64,000 nt of DNA from Limnoperna fortunei (GCA_944474755.1 OX104115.1:33491080-33555079), one strand, 5' to 3'. Shown: positions 1-11,460, counted from the first letter of the stretch. Numbers and translations are program-made. Notes: a model not told the origin generated them from the sequence alone.

Positions 1-540
1 TAATATCACATATCGAATACTAGGTTGTTTTGTTAAATGCCATATTATTTTAACTTGTCTCTTCTGTTTTAAAATGCCATAATAATGTAAAAATAGTAAT
101 TAAAATTTTTTTTTTATTCATATAGAAAATCAAATTAAGAAACACATTTCTAAAAACCGTTTTTAAAAATGTATCGTATTAACAGAGATATACTGACAGG
201 TGTACTTCAAACAGATCAGTTAATCTATCGATCGGTAATTTCCGCCAAAGATCGAAAGTCTACGTCACAAGATGAACTTCCGATCTCCGGTAAACAAATA
301 ACAAACGCACGTGGTTAAATATTTAATTCATTTTTTAACTTTAAAATGCCACGATGAGATCGCGGTGGTACTAGCAGATGAAGTGGGGTGAGATGTGTTG
401 CTGCAAATTATGGCAACAAATTCAGATGGAGTTTCCATGCATTGATTCCTTTCCAAAGGACACAAAAGTCCGTAAATAAGGACAGATTTCATAGAGTAAA
501 AATAGAAGATTATAACGATCCAACAGTAATTTTCGGCTCT
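1..540. other. AT-rich non-coding DNA
   Basis: I see no convincing coding region, RNA gene or repeat family here. The stretch is A+T-rich with short homopolymer runs. Confidence 0.5.
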
Positions 541-1440
541 ATGTTCGTTTCATTTCACACTTGAAAGCTTCCATTTTAGAGACAGTTTAGAGAAAAAAAA
601 CAATATGTAAAATTTGTATAATAAGTATGATAGTTTTAATGACCCCCCCTCTTTTCCCGCAAAAGACTCAATCCACGTTTTTTTTCCATATTGAAATAGG
701 TAAAGTGTATAGTAAGACATTTAAAAAAATGAAAATGGCGAAACATCGGCATTAAATAAAATACTGTCCAAACATATTCTATTATTTCTTTTAAAAGATT
801 GCCCATCTAATACCCTGTGGACTGTTTATATTTGATATAGAAATAAATAACAAAAGTTATTCAGTAGTCTGTCTGTTGTTTCGATATATTTTCATCTTCA
901 TCAAAATCGTCGGAGTTGGAGTGGTATGGTTCAAACGGGTAAGGAGACATACGAGTGTTTGCCATCGATTCAGCTGCACCGTCGACAGTATTTGCCACCC
1001 CGAATGATCTGAATGTGAGCTTCCACACGACAAAAACCGTTCTTGTTTGTTTAATTTCACACTTGAACGCTTCCTTTTCAGACACAGGTTCGAAAAAAAA
1101 CCAATATGTATATACATTGTATAATTTGTACGCAAGTTTTAATGCAACCCCCCCCCCCCCCCCCCCGCATTATCGATAAATATTAAAATAGGTAAATGTT
1201 TAGTAAGAAATTTAAACAAATAAAATGGCAATGTCCCGTTTGTTTTCTAAGAAACATTATGTAATTAAAATTCTTTCGATCGCCATTGTCCAATACCCCG
1301 CGTAATGTTTATATTCGAAAAAAAAATTAAAAAACAAAAGATACAATAGTCTGTCTGGTGTTTCGATATTTTTTATCTTCATCAAAATCATCAGAGTTGG
1401 AATGGTATAGTTGATACGGGTAGGAGTTCTGCTTTTTTAT
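541..1440. repeat. Diverged tandem duplication, unit about 505 bp
   Basis: Two units run in the same order. Each has a 'TTTCACACTTGAA' block (about 553 and 1056), a 'CCAATATGTA'-like block (about 601 and 1100), a C-rich run (about 643 and 1147), and a block around 'AGTCTGTCTG' with 'CATCTTCATCAAAATC' (about 866 and 1350). The offset is roughly 500 bp throughout. Copies differ by many substitutions and small indels, so the duplication is not recent. The second copy disrupts the reading frame described at 861-1085. Confidence 0.7.
861..1085 (-). CDS. Possible terminal coding exon, acidic C-terminus (unrecognised)
   Basis: On the minus strand a 74-codon open frame ends in a Ser/Asp/Glu-rich tail (SNSDDFDEDEN) and a TAA stop. 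I do not recognise a family. Support for coding is weak: the acidic tail is also readable in the neighbouring tandem copy near 1345-1435, but there the frame shifts just after DFDED. It could be the 3' exon of a gene lying to the right on the minus strand, or chance. No splice acceptor or further exon was identified. Confidence 0.22.
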   Translation of the reverse strand: MSEKEAFKCEIKQTRTVFVVWKLTFRSFGVANTVDGAAESMANTRMSPYPFEPYHSNSDDFDEDENISKQQTDY

Positions 1441-1534
1441 AATTTTTTTTCGTAAAGTTTTATCGTTGTACAGTGTAAATTGTGCTAGTCTTCAAACTAT
1501 AACGTCACACATGGTTTAGATAAAATACCGGAAG

Positions 1535-2995
1535 TGACCAGCACGTTGTAGCGTAAAAAATGCAAGTTCCGTAAAAAATGCAAGCGCGCATGTGCAAAAT
1601 CACATATCGCTTCCGGTGTAAAAAATGCAAGTTTAGTAACTTCCGGTTCGCTGTGGTATTGAAAAAACCTTTAATAATTTGTATAGAAATATTGTCATTG
1701 ATTAACTCATTCTTTTTAAGATGTAATAACTCCAGGGCTAATGAATTTTATCAATTTATGATACAAGAGGTCACGATAAATAATTTAACACAATGAATTT
1801 TTTTAATATCTCAACTTCGTTGATTTTAACAGTTCGTGGACAGCTTTGATATGATACATTTATCGATAACTTGATTTTATATTTAAAATGCTATTGATTT
1901 TTTGTGGAAAGCCATTTATTGCCGTTTGTTTTAAATATAAAAAAACTTTTCTTTCAATATTTTTGCTCAAAGTTTTTAATAGTTGTTTAAGGATTACATA
2001 AATCTTTTATATTTCCAATTGAACTGTTTCAAACTTTTACATAAATGAAACAAAGGCAATTAAATGTAATATTCAAAATTCATTTTTAAAATAAAAACTT
2101 TTATATTTGCTAGTACTATATAGAATAAGTAACTTATGTTTTTATCCAGTTTTTATGAAATATGGTTTAATATAGGTAAAAACTTGCATTTTTTATGGCT
2201 GTCTTGAACTAATTTCTGATATAAATTGGTAGAGTTTGCAATAAAAACTTGACTTCTGTTACTTATCTTGATTAAAAATCTCTAGTTATATTTGCTAGTA
2301 CTATATAGAGTACATACAACTACTACTATCAATTATTATAACTTATAACCCCTGACTTCAATATTCATTCAAAGAAACAACTATTCGTGCATTTACTATT
2401 TTGATTTTTAAAAAATTTATTGCCATTTTGATGCGACTTGCAATTTTTACGGACTTGCGATTTTTACAACAGTCAGCGTAAAAAACACAAGTTTTGACCG
2501 GAAACCGGAAGCGGAACTTGCATTTTTTACAGACTTGCAGATTTTACGCTAGTCTCGATCACCCAGACGCATATATAATAGCGTCTGGGATCACCTTATT
2601 TTAATTTCGCTACCAATAGGTGGAGACAAACAATGATTCTATTTTTAGAGCCATATTTTTAAACCAGGAAAACCATGCAAACATATCTATAGTTATAATA
2701 TGACGTCACAGTAAGATTCACTCTTGATTATGCATAACAATAATATTTGTTTAATTAATTGATAAAGTAATATTTTATAAAAATATTCAAATGTAAACTT
2801 TGGTACAATTTGTTGTACACTTCTTGATATGAACGGAAGTAATTTTTTAGACAATAAAAATAACATCCAATCAAAAATTACGCCCAGTTTTGGGCGTAAT
2901 GATAACGAGTTTAATATAGAGCTGAATCCAGACGCACAAATGTAATTAAGCGTCTGGATGATCGAGACTAATTTTACGCTACAACGTGTTCGGGA
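1535..2995. mobile_element. Non-autonomous inverted-repeat element (interrupted)
   Basis: The left end contains CACGTTGTAGCGTAAAA (about 1541-1557) and the right end contains its reverse complement TTTTACGCTACAACGTG (about 2973-2989). Inside each end are repeated 'GTAAAAAATGCAAG' words (near 1553, 1571 and 1618) or the opposite orientation (near 2178, 2440 and 2517). The interior is A+T-rich and non-coding. The right terminal repeat is split by a second element at 2551-2970. Without that insert the element would be about 1.0 kb. The superfamily is not assigned. Confidence 0.6.
2551..2970. mobile_element. Nested MITE with about 21-bp TIRs and 10-bp target duplication
   Basis: The left end reads AGTCTCGATCACCCAGACGC and the right end is nearly its reverse complement, GCGTCTGGATGATCGAGACT. 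Both ends carry a second inverted CAGACGC...GCGTCTGG pair, at 2572-2591 and about 2927-2958. The insert is flanked on both sides by the 10-bp direct repeat ATTTTACGCT (2541-2550 and 2971-2980). Removing the insert and one flank restores the terminal repeat of the surrounding element, so this is a clean nested insertion. A 9-10 bp duplication is typical of Mutator-like elements, but no transposase is present to prove it. Confidence 0.72.
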
Positions 2996-3660
2996 ATATC
3001 CGTCAACAGGTGCAAATCGTACGTTTTTAAGTCCGTGCGAGACCGTTTTACGGTAGTCAAGGGGTTACAAAACCCCCATAAGTAAGTAAGTCGTATGTTT
3101 GACAGTTTACTATTCTCTTATTATAGAATATATTTTTATCGGACTTTTTGCATTCTTTTTTAAATAGTGTATTCTATGTTTTTCCTTTAAAACAAAAAAA
3201 AATAATTTTTGGACTGGTATGGAACTTTAAGATTTTTTACGTGAGCCTGAATTCAGTGGACTCTTTATCCCTGGTTGGATTTACATACATAAAAAAGTAT
3301 TTTTATTTTTAAGGGTTTATACTAAATGCCACTTTTCCTTGGAAAAAAAAAATTGCTTGAATTTTTTATTATTCTATATTTTACCTTTTTAATATGTAAA
3401 CAGGTGTGACCTATCAGGCGAGCGATATCCCTTCAAACCTGATCCGTAGTCTTAGTATATAGACTGTTCCTATTTTAAAGTTTTCAACAGTTTAATAAGT
3501 TTTTACCTTACTTTGATGCACGATTGTTAAATAAGTCATCTGCAAGTTTTATGTAATGTGCACCCCCGTCCTTTTTTGCGGCCACGAGATAAAATATTAT
3601 CAAATTATTAACATGACAAGTAATGCGTTTCATTTTGCATAATAAAACAACTCCAACCAT
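2996..3660. other. Non-coding, AT-rich
   Basis: I see no gene or clear repeat. One T-rich tract and short A runs are present. Confidence 0.4.
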
Positions 3661-3664
3661 CCAT

Positions 3665-3921
3665 GGGGCCTCGATGGCCAAGTGGTCAACTTGAAGATAT
3701 TTTACTATTGATCACATGGTCTGTCAACCATGATGTGGGTTAAAGTCTCACTGCTGGCAGGGTGCACTTGACTGCAATTTTTATCTTATGACATTGATAC
3801 CAGTTTCCCTACCTACCAAATGTCTACTTTTCTCCTTGTACTACAGCTTCCCCCCAATTTTAACTAGATGCCATGAAATAGCTGACAAATTGCTGAGTCG
3901 CGATAAACATTGAAACAAACC
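3665..3921 (+). repeat. tRNA-derived SINE copy, diverged
   Basis: It starts GGGGCCTCGATGGCCAAGTGG, a Ser/Leu-tRNA-like A-box region, then a degenerate B box (GGGTTAAAGTC), then the family body with 'GCAGGGTGCACTTGACT'. It ends in 'GAAATAGCTGACAAATTGCTGA' and a short CAAAC-like tail. The same order is seen, better preserved, at 41109-41379. Confidence 0.75.
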
Positions 3922-4047
3922 AACCATCCTTGTAATTGTTAACAATTATACTATAGGTATAAATCATTTTATTTCTTTATTGGAGAAGCAAGCAAGAGAC
4001 TCCTGTCGTGTCTGGAACACCGAGTTTGAAGAGTAGACTTTCAATGT

Positions 4048-4196
4048 AGGCAGTGCTCAACTGCTATTTTAGTTGACAAGGATTAAAAGTTTTCAAACTA
4101 AAGGTCAGGTACTCCAGCATCCTGCTCCAATAAAAACTGTTCGCAATGAGATAGTTGAAAAATTGCTGAAAGTGGCAACATTCAAACAAAGGAACA
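4048..4196 (+). repeat. 5'-truncated SINE copy
   Basis: This is the body and tail of the same SINE family, with no tRNA head. The recognisable order is 'GTTGACAAGGATT', 'GGTACTCC', 'CCAATAAAAA' and 'GTTGAAAAATTGCTGAAAGT'. Confidence 0.6.
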
Positions 4197-4801
4197 TACA
4201 TTTTTTGGTCCAAAGATAAGCGAGAGACAGTGATTTCATGCCGTGTCATTACAAGGCTGCTATTGTTGTTGAAATATATATAGCTATGTTTTTATATAAG
4301 ATTTTATTAAATTTACCATAACCAGCTGTCATATATACATGTAAAGATATGTGCCTACTAAGTAAATCATTAACTTTTTTTCCATATTTCCAAGTTTACA
4401 GTGTAACTTCAATGACGATATCTACAGAGTAGACCAGTGTGTGTAGATCAAGAATCACAAAAATCGTGCTTTAAAATAAAATCCTCACATTAAAAAACAG
4501 CAGCAACTAAATTTCTTGTTGAAAAACTTATATTACACTCATGGGCTTGCAATCAAAATAAAGACTTTGCATTTGTGAGGCATTCTGAACAGAAAAATAA
4601 AAATAATTTAAATTCAGTGGTTAAAATTAGCACTGTACTGATATATATCATAGTGATCTGGTAACTTTGTGAAAGTTTAGGAAAAATTGTCTTGTAAATT
4701 TTCTTGTAGGTAAATCTTCTTAAGCATAACATAGCAACAACAGCTGATTAATGATAAGTTATTAACTGTAAGCATGGTTAAACTATCTATGTACATTGCT
4801 C

Positions 4802-5060
4802 TTGGTTTAGAACAGTAAAAACTAGATATCTGTGTCAGAGATGGAATCTATCTCTGTGGGTCTAACTGACCTTTAGGTCAAGGTGAAAGGTCATCGAGCA
4901 TTGTATGCCACACATCGTCTTGATATTATCTACATGTACCAACAGACCAAATATCAAAAGCCTACATCAAAAGATAAAAAGGTTATAGTTCGGACACGAT
5001 TAGTTTCGGACAGACGGACGGACAGACTGATTTCTATAGCGCATTGGCCTTAAAAAATAG
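4802..5060. repeat. Dispersed molluscan-style repeat with ACGGACGG end
   Basis: A block containing 'GGTCAAGGTGAAAGGTCA' leads to 'GACAGACGGACGGACAGAC' at about 5010-5028. A similar 'CGGACAGGCGGGCGGACGGACA' end occurs at about 19788-19809. This combination is familiar to me from bivalve intergenic DNA, but the family was not named. It is non-coding. Confidence 0.45.
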
Positions 5061-6221
5061 AAACTTCAAAATAAAGCTTTGTCACTGGCTTCTAATTTAT
5101 TTCATGGATTTTTTTCTTTCAGTGCTTACTTATTCAGTTGCCTTGATTACAGTTGTGTAGTGTATTTTTTTTAGACATTTTGGCAAAATTTTAGAATGGT
5201 ATTGTTTAATTTGATAGCATTTTTATGAAGTTGTTAAAAAAAATACTGCTTTATAATAATTTTGTTTAAACAATGTGCATCACAGAATTTAGATTCTTTT
5301 TGAATAACTTTGGTGGCACTTATAAGGGCCATTTTGACACACTGTTCATTTGTCTCATCTATGTTGCTGCCGTCAAACTGTGCCCAATTGTCCAGTCCAA
5401 CAATCAGTGTCAGTATTTGTATTCCCAAGTTTATATATGTGTAAGTTCTGCAAGCAATTGACTATAATTCCAGGATTGATAATTCTGTGTCTTGCTTCTG
5501 AAAAAATATACAGTTATGATTTAACAATAAAATCATAAAATTATTAATAAAATGTACAAGCTAAACAACAGCTATTCTTAAAAGAACAAAAAAATTTCAT
5601 TTTAATTATCAATCAATCAATCAGTTTATTGGATAAAAGCACATTAATCAATAACACAATGTAATACATAAAACATGTAAGACATAAGTAGAATTATATT
5701 AAAATACAATTAGACAAAATATTGTGTGACAATTATCAAGGTACAGTTCAGTTTTACCAGCCTCTTTACTTGTGTAAACAGGTACTTGAGTTAAGATACA
5801 AATATTGGTTGTCTGCATGATATAAGCTAAAGCTAAATGACAGGCACTACCTGCTAACTTTAGTACACTGGTTATAAGACTTATAATTCAATTTTTCAAT
5901 ATATATGGCAATTTAAGATAATTAAATTAGAGTTTATGCATCATTAGTTCTGTTCTATTTTCCGTGCTGGCATCTGATTAATATGTGCATATTCATGAGC
6001 TAATTGTGTTGGCCATTCATAATTGAGATTTATATTTAGAAGTCAGTTCAGGTTTCAATAATGGTGGCCAGCACGCCCACAAAAATTTGCTGAATCGAAA
6101 TGTCGTTTTATTTGATTGCACATGACAGTGGAATAATATTTGGAATCTATATCGTTGCCTTCGTGGGCTAATTGGAATTTTATTGCAGTTTTGTAAACAG
6201 TAGTTTATCGTAGTCGTTTAA
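5061..6221. other. AT-rich DNA and 5' leader of the DIRS-like element
   Basis: It contains an (AATC)n patch near 5608-5625 and otherwise no gene. The left boundary of the retrotransposon that begins coding at 6222 must lie in or near this stretch. I could not find a terminal repeat matching the right side. Confidence 0.4.
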
Positions 6222-7576
6222 ATGGGTCCGGTACGTAACACAGCTCGTGTAACGAGAGGGCTGTATGACCCAGAGTTGATGGAGAACTGGACATTGAACA
6301 GTCTAAAACAGGAACTTATGAAAAGAAACATTGACTTCCCTAACAATGCCAGGCGAATGTCGCTCGTGCGCTTGTTGAAGCAGTCAATTTCCAACCAAGA
6401 GGAGCACGCTAATGCCAATACCATTTTAGGTAGTGCGCGATCCCAGAATGCAAGCACTTCGCAAGATGACGTTGTTCAAGATGGCCGTGAACAAACGCCC
6501 AGGGTCGTGAACAAACTCTTATAAACTTAGTCGCTAGCATGTCTTCTACTATGCAAACCTTGCAGCGAACGGTCACAGATTTGTCAGGCAAAGTGAACAA
6601 TTTAATTAATAAAGGTGCAGAAAATAGGAACTGTTCCGCAACCGAACAGGCTCGTGTATACCAATCGCAAGAATCGCAACAAGCAGGATCGAGCCAACAA
6701 TACAACAGAGAATCAGTTCTAGAACCATCTTTCGACTGGCAATCGGCGTATAAAGCACTAAATCACCGCATTTTGGGGAATGGTCGACAGTCAATACCAA
6801 GTGCGGCAGCGGGAAGTGAAATGCAAGCTACAGCAATGGCTAGTTGCTCTCCGCCGTCTCAGTGGGGCTACTCTGCCGAGAATCTGCCATTTGTGGAAAC
6901 TATTTCCCCTCAGATAAAAAAGAACATTATTTCAGGTAGGGATATTAATTTAGCCACCCTATTGATTCCCTACTTCAGTGGTTCAGGGATAAATGCTACA
7001 GAGTGTTGTGAAGCGGAAATTAAAGTTAAACCAGATTTTAGATTAAACAGAAATTTAAGTTTTGCTGAGTTCATACAGGCCTTCGGTATTTACAAGAATG
7101 TAATGTGCTCGGCATTTCCACAAAATGGATTTATACAAGCGGGATATCGTGGATATGGCAACAAGGTACCAAGGTCAGGGATTTTACGAGTACCACAAAC
7201 GATTTTCAGCTGAGGCAGCAGCTCACCTGACTTACAATAACACAGCAATTGATTGGTCTATTAGAAATAACACTCTTTTCTGTAATATTTTTTCCAATTT
7301 AAGACCATTAGCTTGTTCCATATGTTCTAGCACTTTTCACACGGCCAACTCTTGTAATAGAACCATTCATAGAGCGAGCTCTCTTAAATCCAATTACATG
7401 TATAAGAGAAATGACGAAGTTGACACTTATGGCAGAGAACGTATTTTTTATCAAGATAGAGAGATCTGTAACAATTTTAATGGGTCCAAAGGTTGTCTTT
7501 CTTTAAGATGTAGAAATTATCATATTTGTGTATCATGCAAAGGTGACCATGCTAAAGTCAACTGCCCCCCCCCCCC
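6222..7576 (+). pseudogene. gag-like ORF of DIRS-like element, frameshifted
   Basis: It begins ATGGGTCCGG. Residues about 20-55 resemble a SAP-type helix-extension-helix (LMENWTLNSLKQELMKR then a MSLVRLL helix), which may bind DNA. A 20-bp tandem duplication (CGTGAACAAAC at 6486 and again at 6506) shifts the frame, after which coding continues at 6533. A second shift lies near 7100-7130. The last part (7125-7576) has a cysteine/histidine cluster (CNNF...GCLSLRC...HICVSC...HAKVNC), consistent with a gag zinc-knuckle-like region. A run of twelve C at 7565-7576 produces a third shift into the RT frame. Gag function is inferred from position. Confidence 0.7.
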
Positions 7577-9261
7577 GCGTCAAAAAACGAGGGAGTGGGG
7601 TCTCAGAGAATAGGGGCCCCCATGTCGAGAAAGAATTGAGATGTTTGACACACAGTTGTATTAATTTGGAGATACACACCCCAATTAAAGTCGACAGATT
7701 AGAAAAGGAGCTACAAAATTATCCTGATAAAAATTTTTCAAATTACCTATTGTCAGGGCTCAGAAATGGTTTTGATACTGGTATTAAAGAACTTCCTGCA
7801 AATTCTATTATTTGCAAAAATTTACGATCAGCTTTATCGAATAAAGACACAGTGTCAGAGTTAATTAAAAATGAAGTTAGTAAAGGTTATCTTAATGGTC
7901 CCTATGAAACGATTCCATATGTTAATTTTAGAATCAATCCTGTAGGGGTGGCAGAAGTAAAATACAATAAAAAGAAGCGATTAATTGTGGATCTGTCGGC
8001 ACCACATGACGATTTTGACAACCCAAGCTTAAATGAGTTGATAGATAAACAAGAATTTTCTTTACAATATGTCTCTATCGACGATGCTATAAAAATTATT
8101 AAAAAATTAGGGAAAGGTTCTTGGTTAATAAGAACTGATATCACTGATGCTTTTAAAACAATTCCTTTAGCACCTTGTCTGTGGCCATATCATGGAATAC
8201 ATTAGAACAATGAATATTTTTTCTTAAATAAGTTGTTTTTTGGTTGTAGATCATCTCCAAAAATTTTTGATAATTTATCAAAAGCCGTTTGCTGGATAGC
8301 TGAGCATAATTATGGAATCGATAACGTTTTACATTTGCTCGATGATTTTCTTGTTATAGTCCCACCGGAAGGCAATGCCCAAGGAATCATGAATTCATTT
8401 TTAAGTATATTTGCAGAATTAGGTATCCCTCTGTCTGCAAAGAAAACTGAAGGTCCATGTACAGAATTAGAATATTTAGGGATTCATTTAGATACTCAAA
8501 AAATGGAAGCACGTTTGCCTATTGAGAAAGTTAAGCGTATTCAAGAAATAATTGAATCCTTTTCTACAAGAAAGTCATGTACTAAGAGGGAGCTTTTAAG
8601 TCTCCTAGGCCACTTTAATTTTGCTAGTAGAGTAATTCATCCAGGCCGATCATTTGTTTCACATTTGATTAAACTGTCAACTTCAGTTTCTAAGTTGTCA
8701 CATTATGTTAGCATAAAACAATGTATGTCAGATTTAGCCATGTGGGCTAGTTTTTTAAAGAATTGGAATGGCATGTCATTCTTTTTAAATGATTATATGA
8801 CTAAAGCATCAGATATGAACTTGTATACAGATGCGACTGACAAATCGTTTGGGTGTTTTTATAATAACAAATGGTTCCAAGGATATTTTCCCGATTCGAT
8901 TTTAAAAGAAGACACGTCAATGGCTCTTTTTGAACTGTACCCCATAGTCATGGCTTGTGTTTTATGGGGACACTCGTGGGCTAGACTTAAAATCTTGTTT
9001 TATTGTGATAATTTATCTACGGTTGAAATAATAAATAAAGGTAGATCTCGTAATCACAGTATTATGAAGCTGATGCGAAAATTGACCTATCACTCTGCAG
9101 TGAACAATTATATCATTTATGCAAAGCACATACCGGGGCGTTTCAACACTATAGCTGATGCCATCTCTCGGTTTCAGATGACAAAGTTTCAGAGGTTAGC
9201 ACCCCTTGCAGAGGAGCTCCAAACTCCTTGTATCCCTCCATCCTTGCTGCTGATGGACTAG
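7577..9261 (+). pseudogene. Reverse transcriptase / RNase H of DIRS-like element, one in-frame stop
   Basis: A single frame carries RT palm motif A (RTDITDAFKTIPL, about 8129-8167), the GCRSSPKIF motif, and the catalytic LLDDFLVI (about 8335-8358). The RNase H part follows, with LYTDATDKSFG, the MALFELYPI glutamate region and YCDNLSTVEIINKG. The frame is broken only by a TAG at 8203-8205, exactly where related RTs have a tryptophan codon, so a single TGG-to-TAG change explains it. The frame ends at 9261, two bases before the recombinase ATG. This enzyme would copy element RNA into cDNA and degrade the RNA template. Confidence 0.88.
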
Positions 9262-9263
9262 AT

Positions 9264-10232
9264 ATGAACATTGAGAAATTGTGGGACGCCTGTATAAGCA
9301 AGCAAACAAAACAGGTGTATACAACCGGTTTTAACTGTTTTGTTAAATTTTTGAAGATGAATAGGTACACAGACTACACATTGGACTAAAACATCATTTC
9401 TGAAGATCATCTTATTCAGTTTGTTACATACTGTAAATTTGTTTTAAACCTAAAATTTGATACAATCAGCTTGTATCTAGCAGGAGTTCGACACTTTTTT
9501 ATTCGTTATCATAAAAGTGACCCGTTAGTAAATACTATTCGTTTGGATTATATTTTAAGAGGCATCAAGAAAATACAAATCAATGCCACAAATAAGCGGC
9601 TCCCCATTACTTCAGATATATTGTTGGTTATGTGTAAAGAATTGGGAAAAGGAGTGTTTTCCCAATTTATTGATAGAATGTTACTTTGTATTTTTACAAT
9701 GGCATTCTTTGGTTTCCTTCGCTGTGGAGAATTTACTCGTAATAATGATAGTGACCCATATCTTATTATAAATGATATTCATTTAGCCAAAGGGACAAAG
9801 TACACCATACATTTAAAGTCTTCCAAGTGTGATCGTTTTAATAAGGGGGTTCACATAGATATTTTTGAAAATGAGACAACATTGCCAGTTAAGGAAATGA
9901 GCGAGTACTTAGAGGAGAGAATGAAGCAAGGTGCTGTCGCATCTTCCCCCTTATTCATTGAAAATGATTTTGATAATCGACCCCTTTCTAGAAAAACTTT
10001 TATTAGATTACTCAAGGTAGTTTTGCAAAAATGTGGTTTTAATGATAGCTTATTTTCGGGCCACTCCTTTCGTATTGGTGCAGCTACATCAGCTGCAGCA
10101 GCAGGTGTAGAAGATCACATCATCAAGGCCCTAGGTAGATTGAATTCTGACTGTTATATTAGATATATCAGAATCAATAAAGATATTTTAAATTTGGCAC
10201 AACAAGACATGTGTCCACATAATTTTATATAA
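9264..10232 (+). pseudogene. Tyrosine recombinase of DIRS-like element, one in-frame stop
   Basis: The ATG at 9264 follows the RT stop by two bases. The N-terminal SAM-like region (QTKQVYTTGFNCFVKFL) is cut by a TAA at 9387-9389, then the same frame continues to 10232. Catalytic features are visible: FGFLRCGEFT (first Arg), GHSFRIGAATSAA (His-x-x-Arg) and GRLNSDCYIRYIR (nucleophilic Tyr; related enzymes usually have Trp where Leu follows GR). This enzyme class joins circular DNA into the genome without a target duplication. The C-terminal catalytic half is intact from about 9471. Confidence 0.88.
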
Positions 10233-10398
10233 TATTTAGTAAAAAGGTACAGCTAATTAAGCTATTACAAATTATTGTACTTGTATATACATACGTATGC
10301 CTCTTACCTTCTATATATTAATTCTCACTTAAACATGTACTTTAGCATTTTCTTTTATTGTATATATATATTAAAGGCATTTCTATATTTTAACAACA

Positions 10399-11021
10399 TT
10401 TGATGTATCTCTTGGGGGCTTCACTCGTTTTACATGTAAACAACTCGTTCATTTTGGCCTGCATAATTTCGGGGAAATTATTTCTCCCCCAATTATATAC
10501 ATCAGGTTTTTTTATGTTTTTAATACATGTTTACGTTACATTACACATATATGGGTTTAGTGCTAATGATGCTGGGTTCTACCACATCACCCTGAATGTT
10601 CCAATACTTAGAGTTGCTAAAGCTGGGTTCTACCGCTTAGCACGTGCCGGGTTATAACGCATTAAACAAACTTTGCTCTACAACATTTATAAAAGCTGGG
10701 TTCTACCGCTTTTCCTATGCTGGGTTCTACCGCATACAACTATTAATCAAGCTGGGTTCTACCGCTTTCCTCTGCTGGGTTCTACCGCACACAACAATGC
10801 TGGGCTCTACCACGTTGATGCTATACATGTAACGTTTTGTTCAGTTTGGATTGTACACTTCACATTATGCTGGGTTCTACCGCATAATAGCAGGGGTACA
10901 TTGTAGTTTTGTTATGATTTAGTTGTAGAAAACACTTAAGTATTTAGTCACTGTTATTTTTCTATTTTGTATTTGTAAGTAGTAAATGAGTAGCCCCCAA
11001 GACGCCAAAAGATACATCCAG
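10399..11021. repeat. Palindromic arms flanking a motif array, 3' of DIRS-like element
   Basis: GATGTATCT...CTTGGGGGCT...ACTC at about 10402-10426 is repeated in reverse complement at about 10987-11018 (GAGTAGCCCCCAAG...AGATACATC), with one approximately 10-bp indel between the arms. The enclosed 560 bp has no gene and contains the 15-bp motif array. This probably belongs to the retrotransposon's right end. Confidence 0.6.
10571..10883 (+). repeat. Nine copies of GCTGGGTTCTACCGC, spaced in about 24-bp steps
   Basis: Copies start at 10571, 10622, 10646 (GCCGGGTTATAACGC), 10695, 10719, 10751, 10774, 10799 (GCTGGGCTCTACCAC) and 10869. Most spacings are 23-25 bp or roughly two to three times that, with one of 32 bp. 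The sequence between copies is not conserved, so this is a set of motif sites and not a plain tandem duplication. Confidence 0.8.
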
Positions 11022-11231
11022 TTTTTAATATTACATGAGTTTGTTTTATACTGTAATGAGCAGATAGTTTACTTGTATATGATTTGTTTATATTTTAGTA
11101 TTCCAATGCATTTAGTAGTAATAAATGTGTTCTTATCTATGTTTTATTATCTATAATAATGCAACTAGGAAGTACTTATATTATGAATCTGGCTTCTAGA
11201 TAGGGTTAGTCATGTAACTTTGTGACAACAT

Positions 11232-11360
11232 GAACTTGGGATGTACTTGACATATTTACTAGATAGATGAACTTGGTATGCACCCATCATAATTACTAGG
11301 TAGATGGACTTGGAATGCTCTTGACATAATTACTTGGTTAAGGAACTTGGTATACAGATG
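11232..11360 (+). repeat. Tandem repeat, about 37-bp unit, 3-4 copies
   Basis: Units begin with AACTTGG(G/T)ATG at about 11232, 11269, 11307 and 11343 and continue with 'CTTGACATAATTACTAG'-like sequence. Confidence 0.65.
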
Positions 11361-11460
11361 TAATAGATCAGTATTGGTACTTGCTTGAAAGCATAGTAGG
11401 CTTTTCAGAGCGTAAAATGGGTCTTTGAACAAACAGGTAGCCAGCAGGTAACCCATACCA

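Larger units (their letters stand above)
6222..11021 (+). mobile_element. DIRS-like tyrosine-recombinase retrotransposon, inactive
   Basis: Three regions occur in DIRS/Ngaro order on the + strand: a gag-like region (6222-about 7576), reverse transcriptase plus RNase H (about 7577-9261) and a tyrosine recombinase (9264-10232). There is no DDE integrase, protease or methyltransferase. Downstream lies a large palindrome (10399-11021) enclosing a repeated 15-bp motif, comparable in position to the complementary or repeat regions these elements use for circular integration. Frameshifts and stops in all three regions make the copy non-autonomous. The left end is not defined, so the start given is the first coding base. 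Confidence 0.85.
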
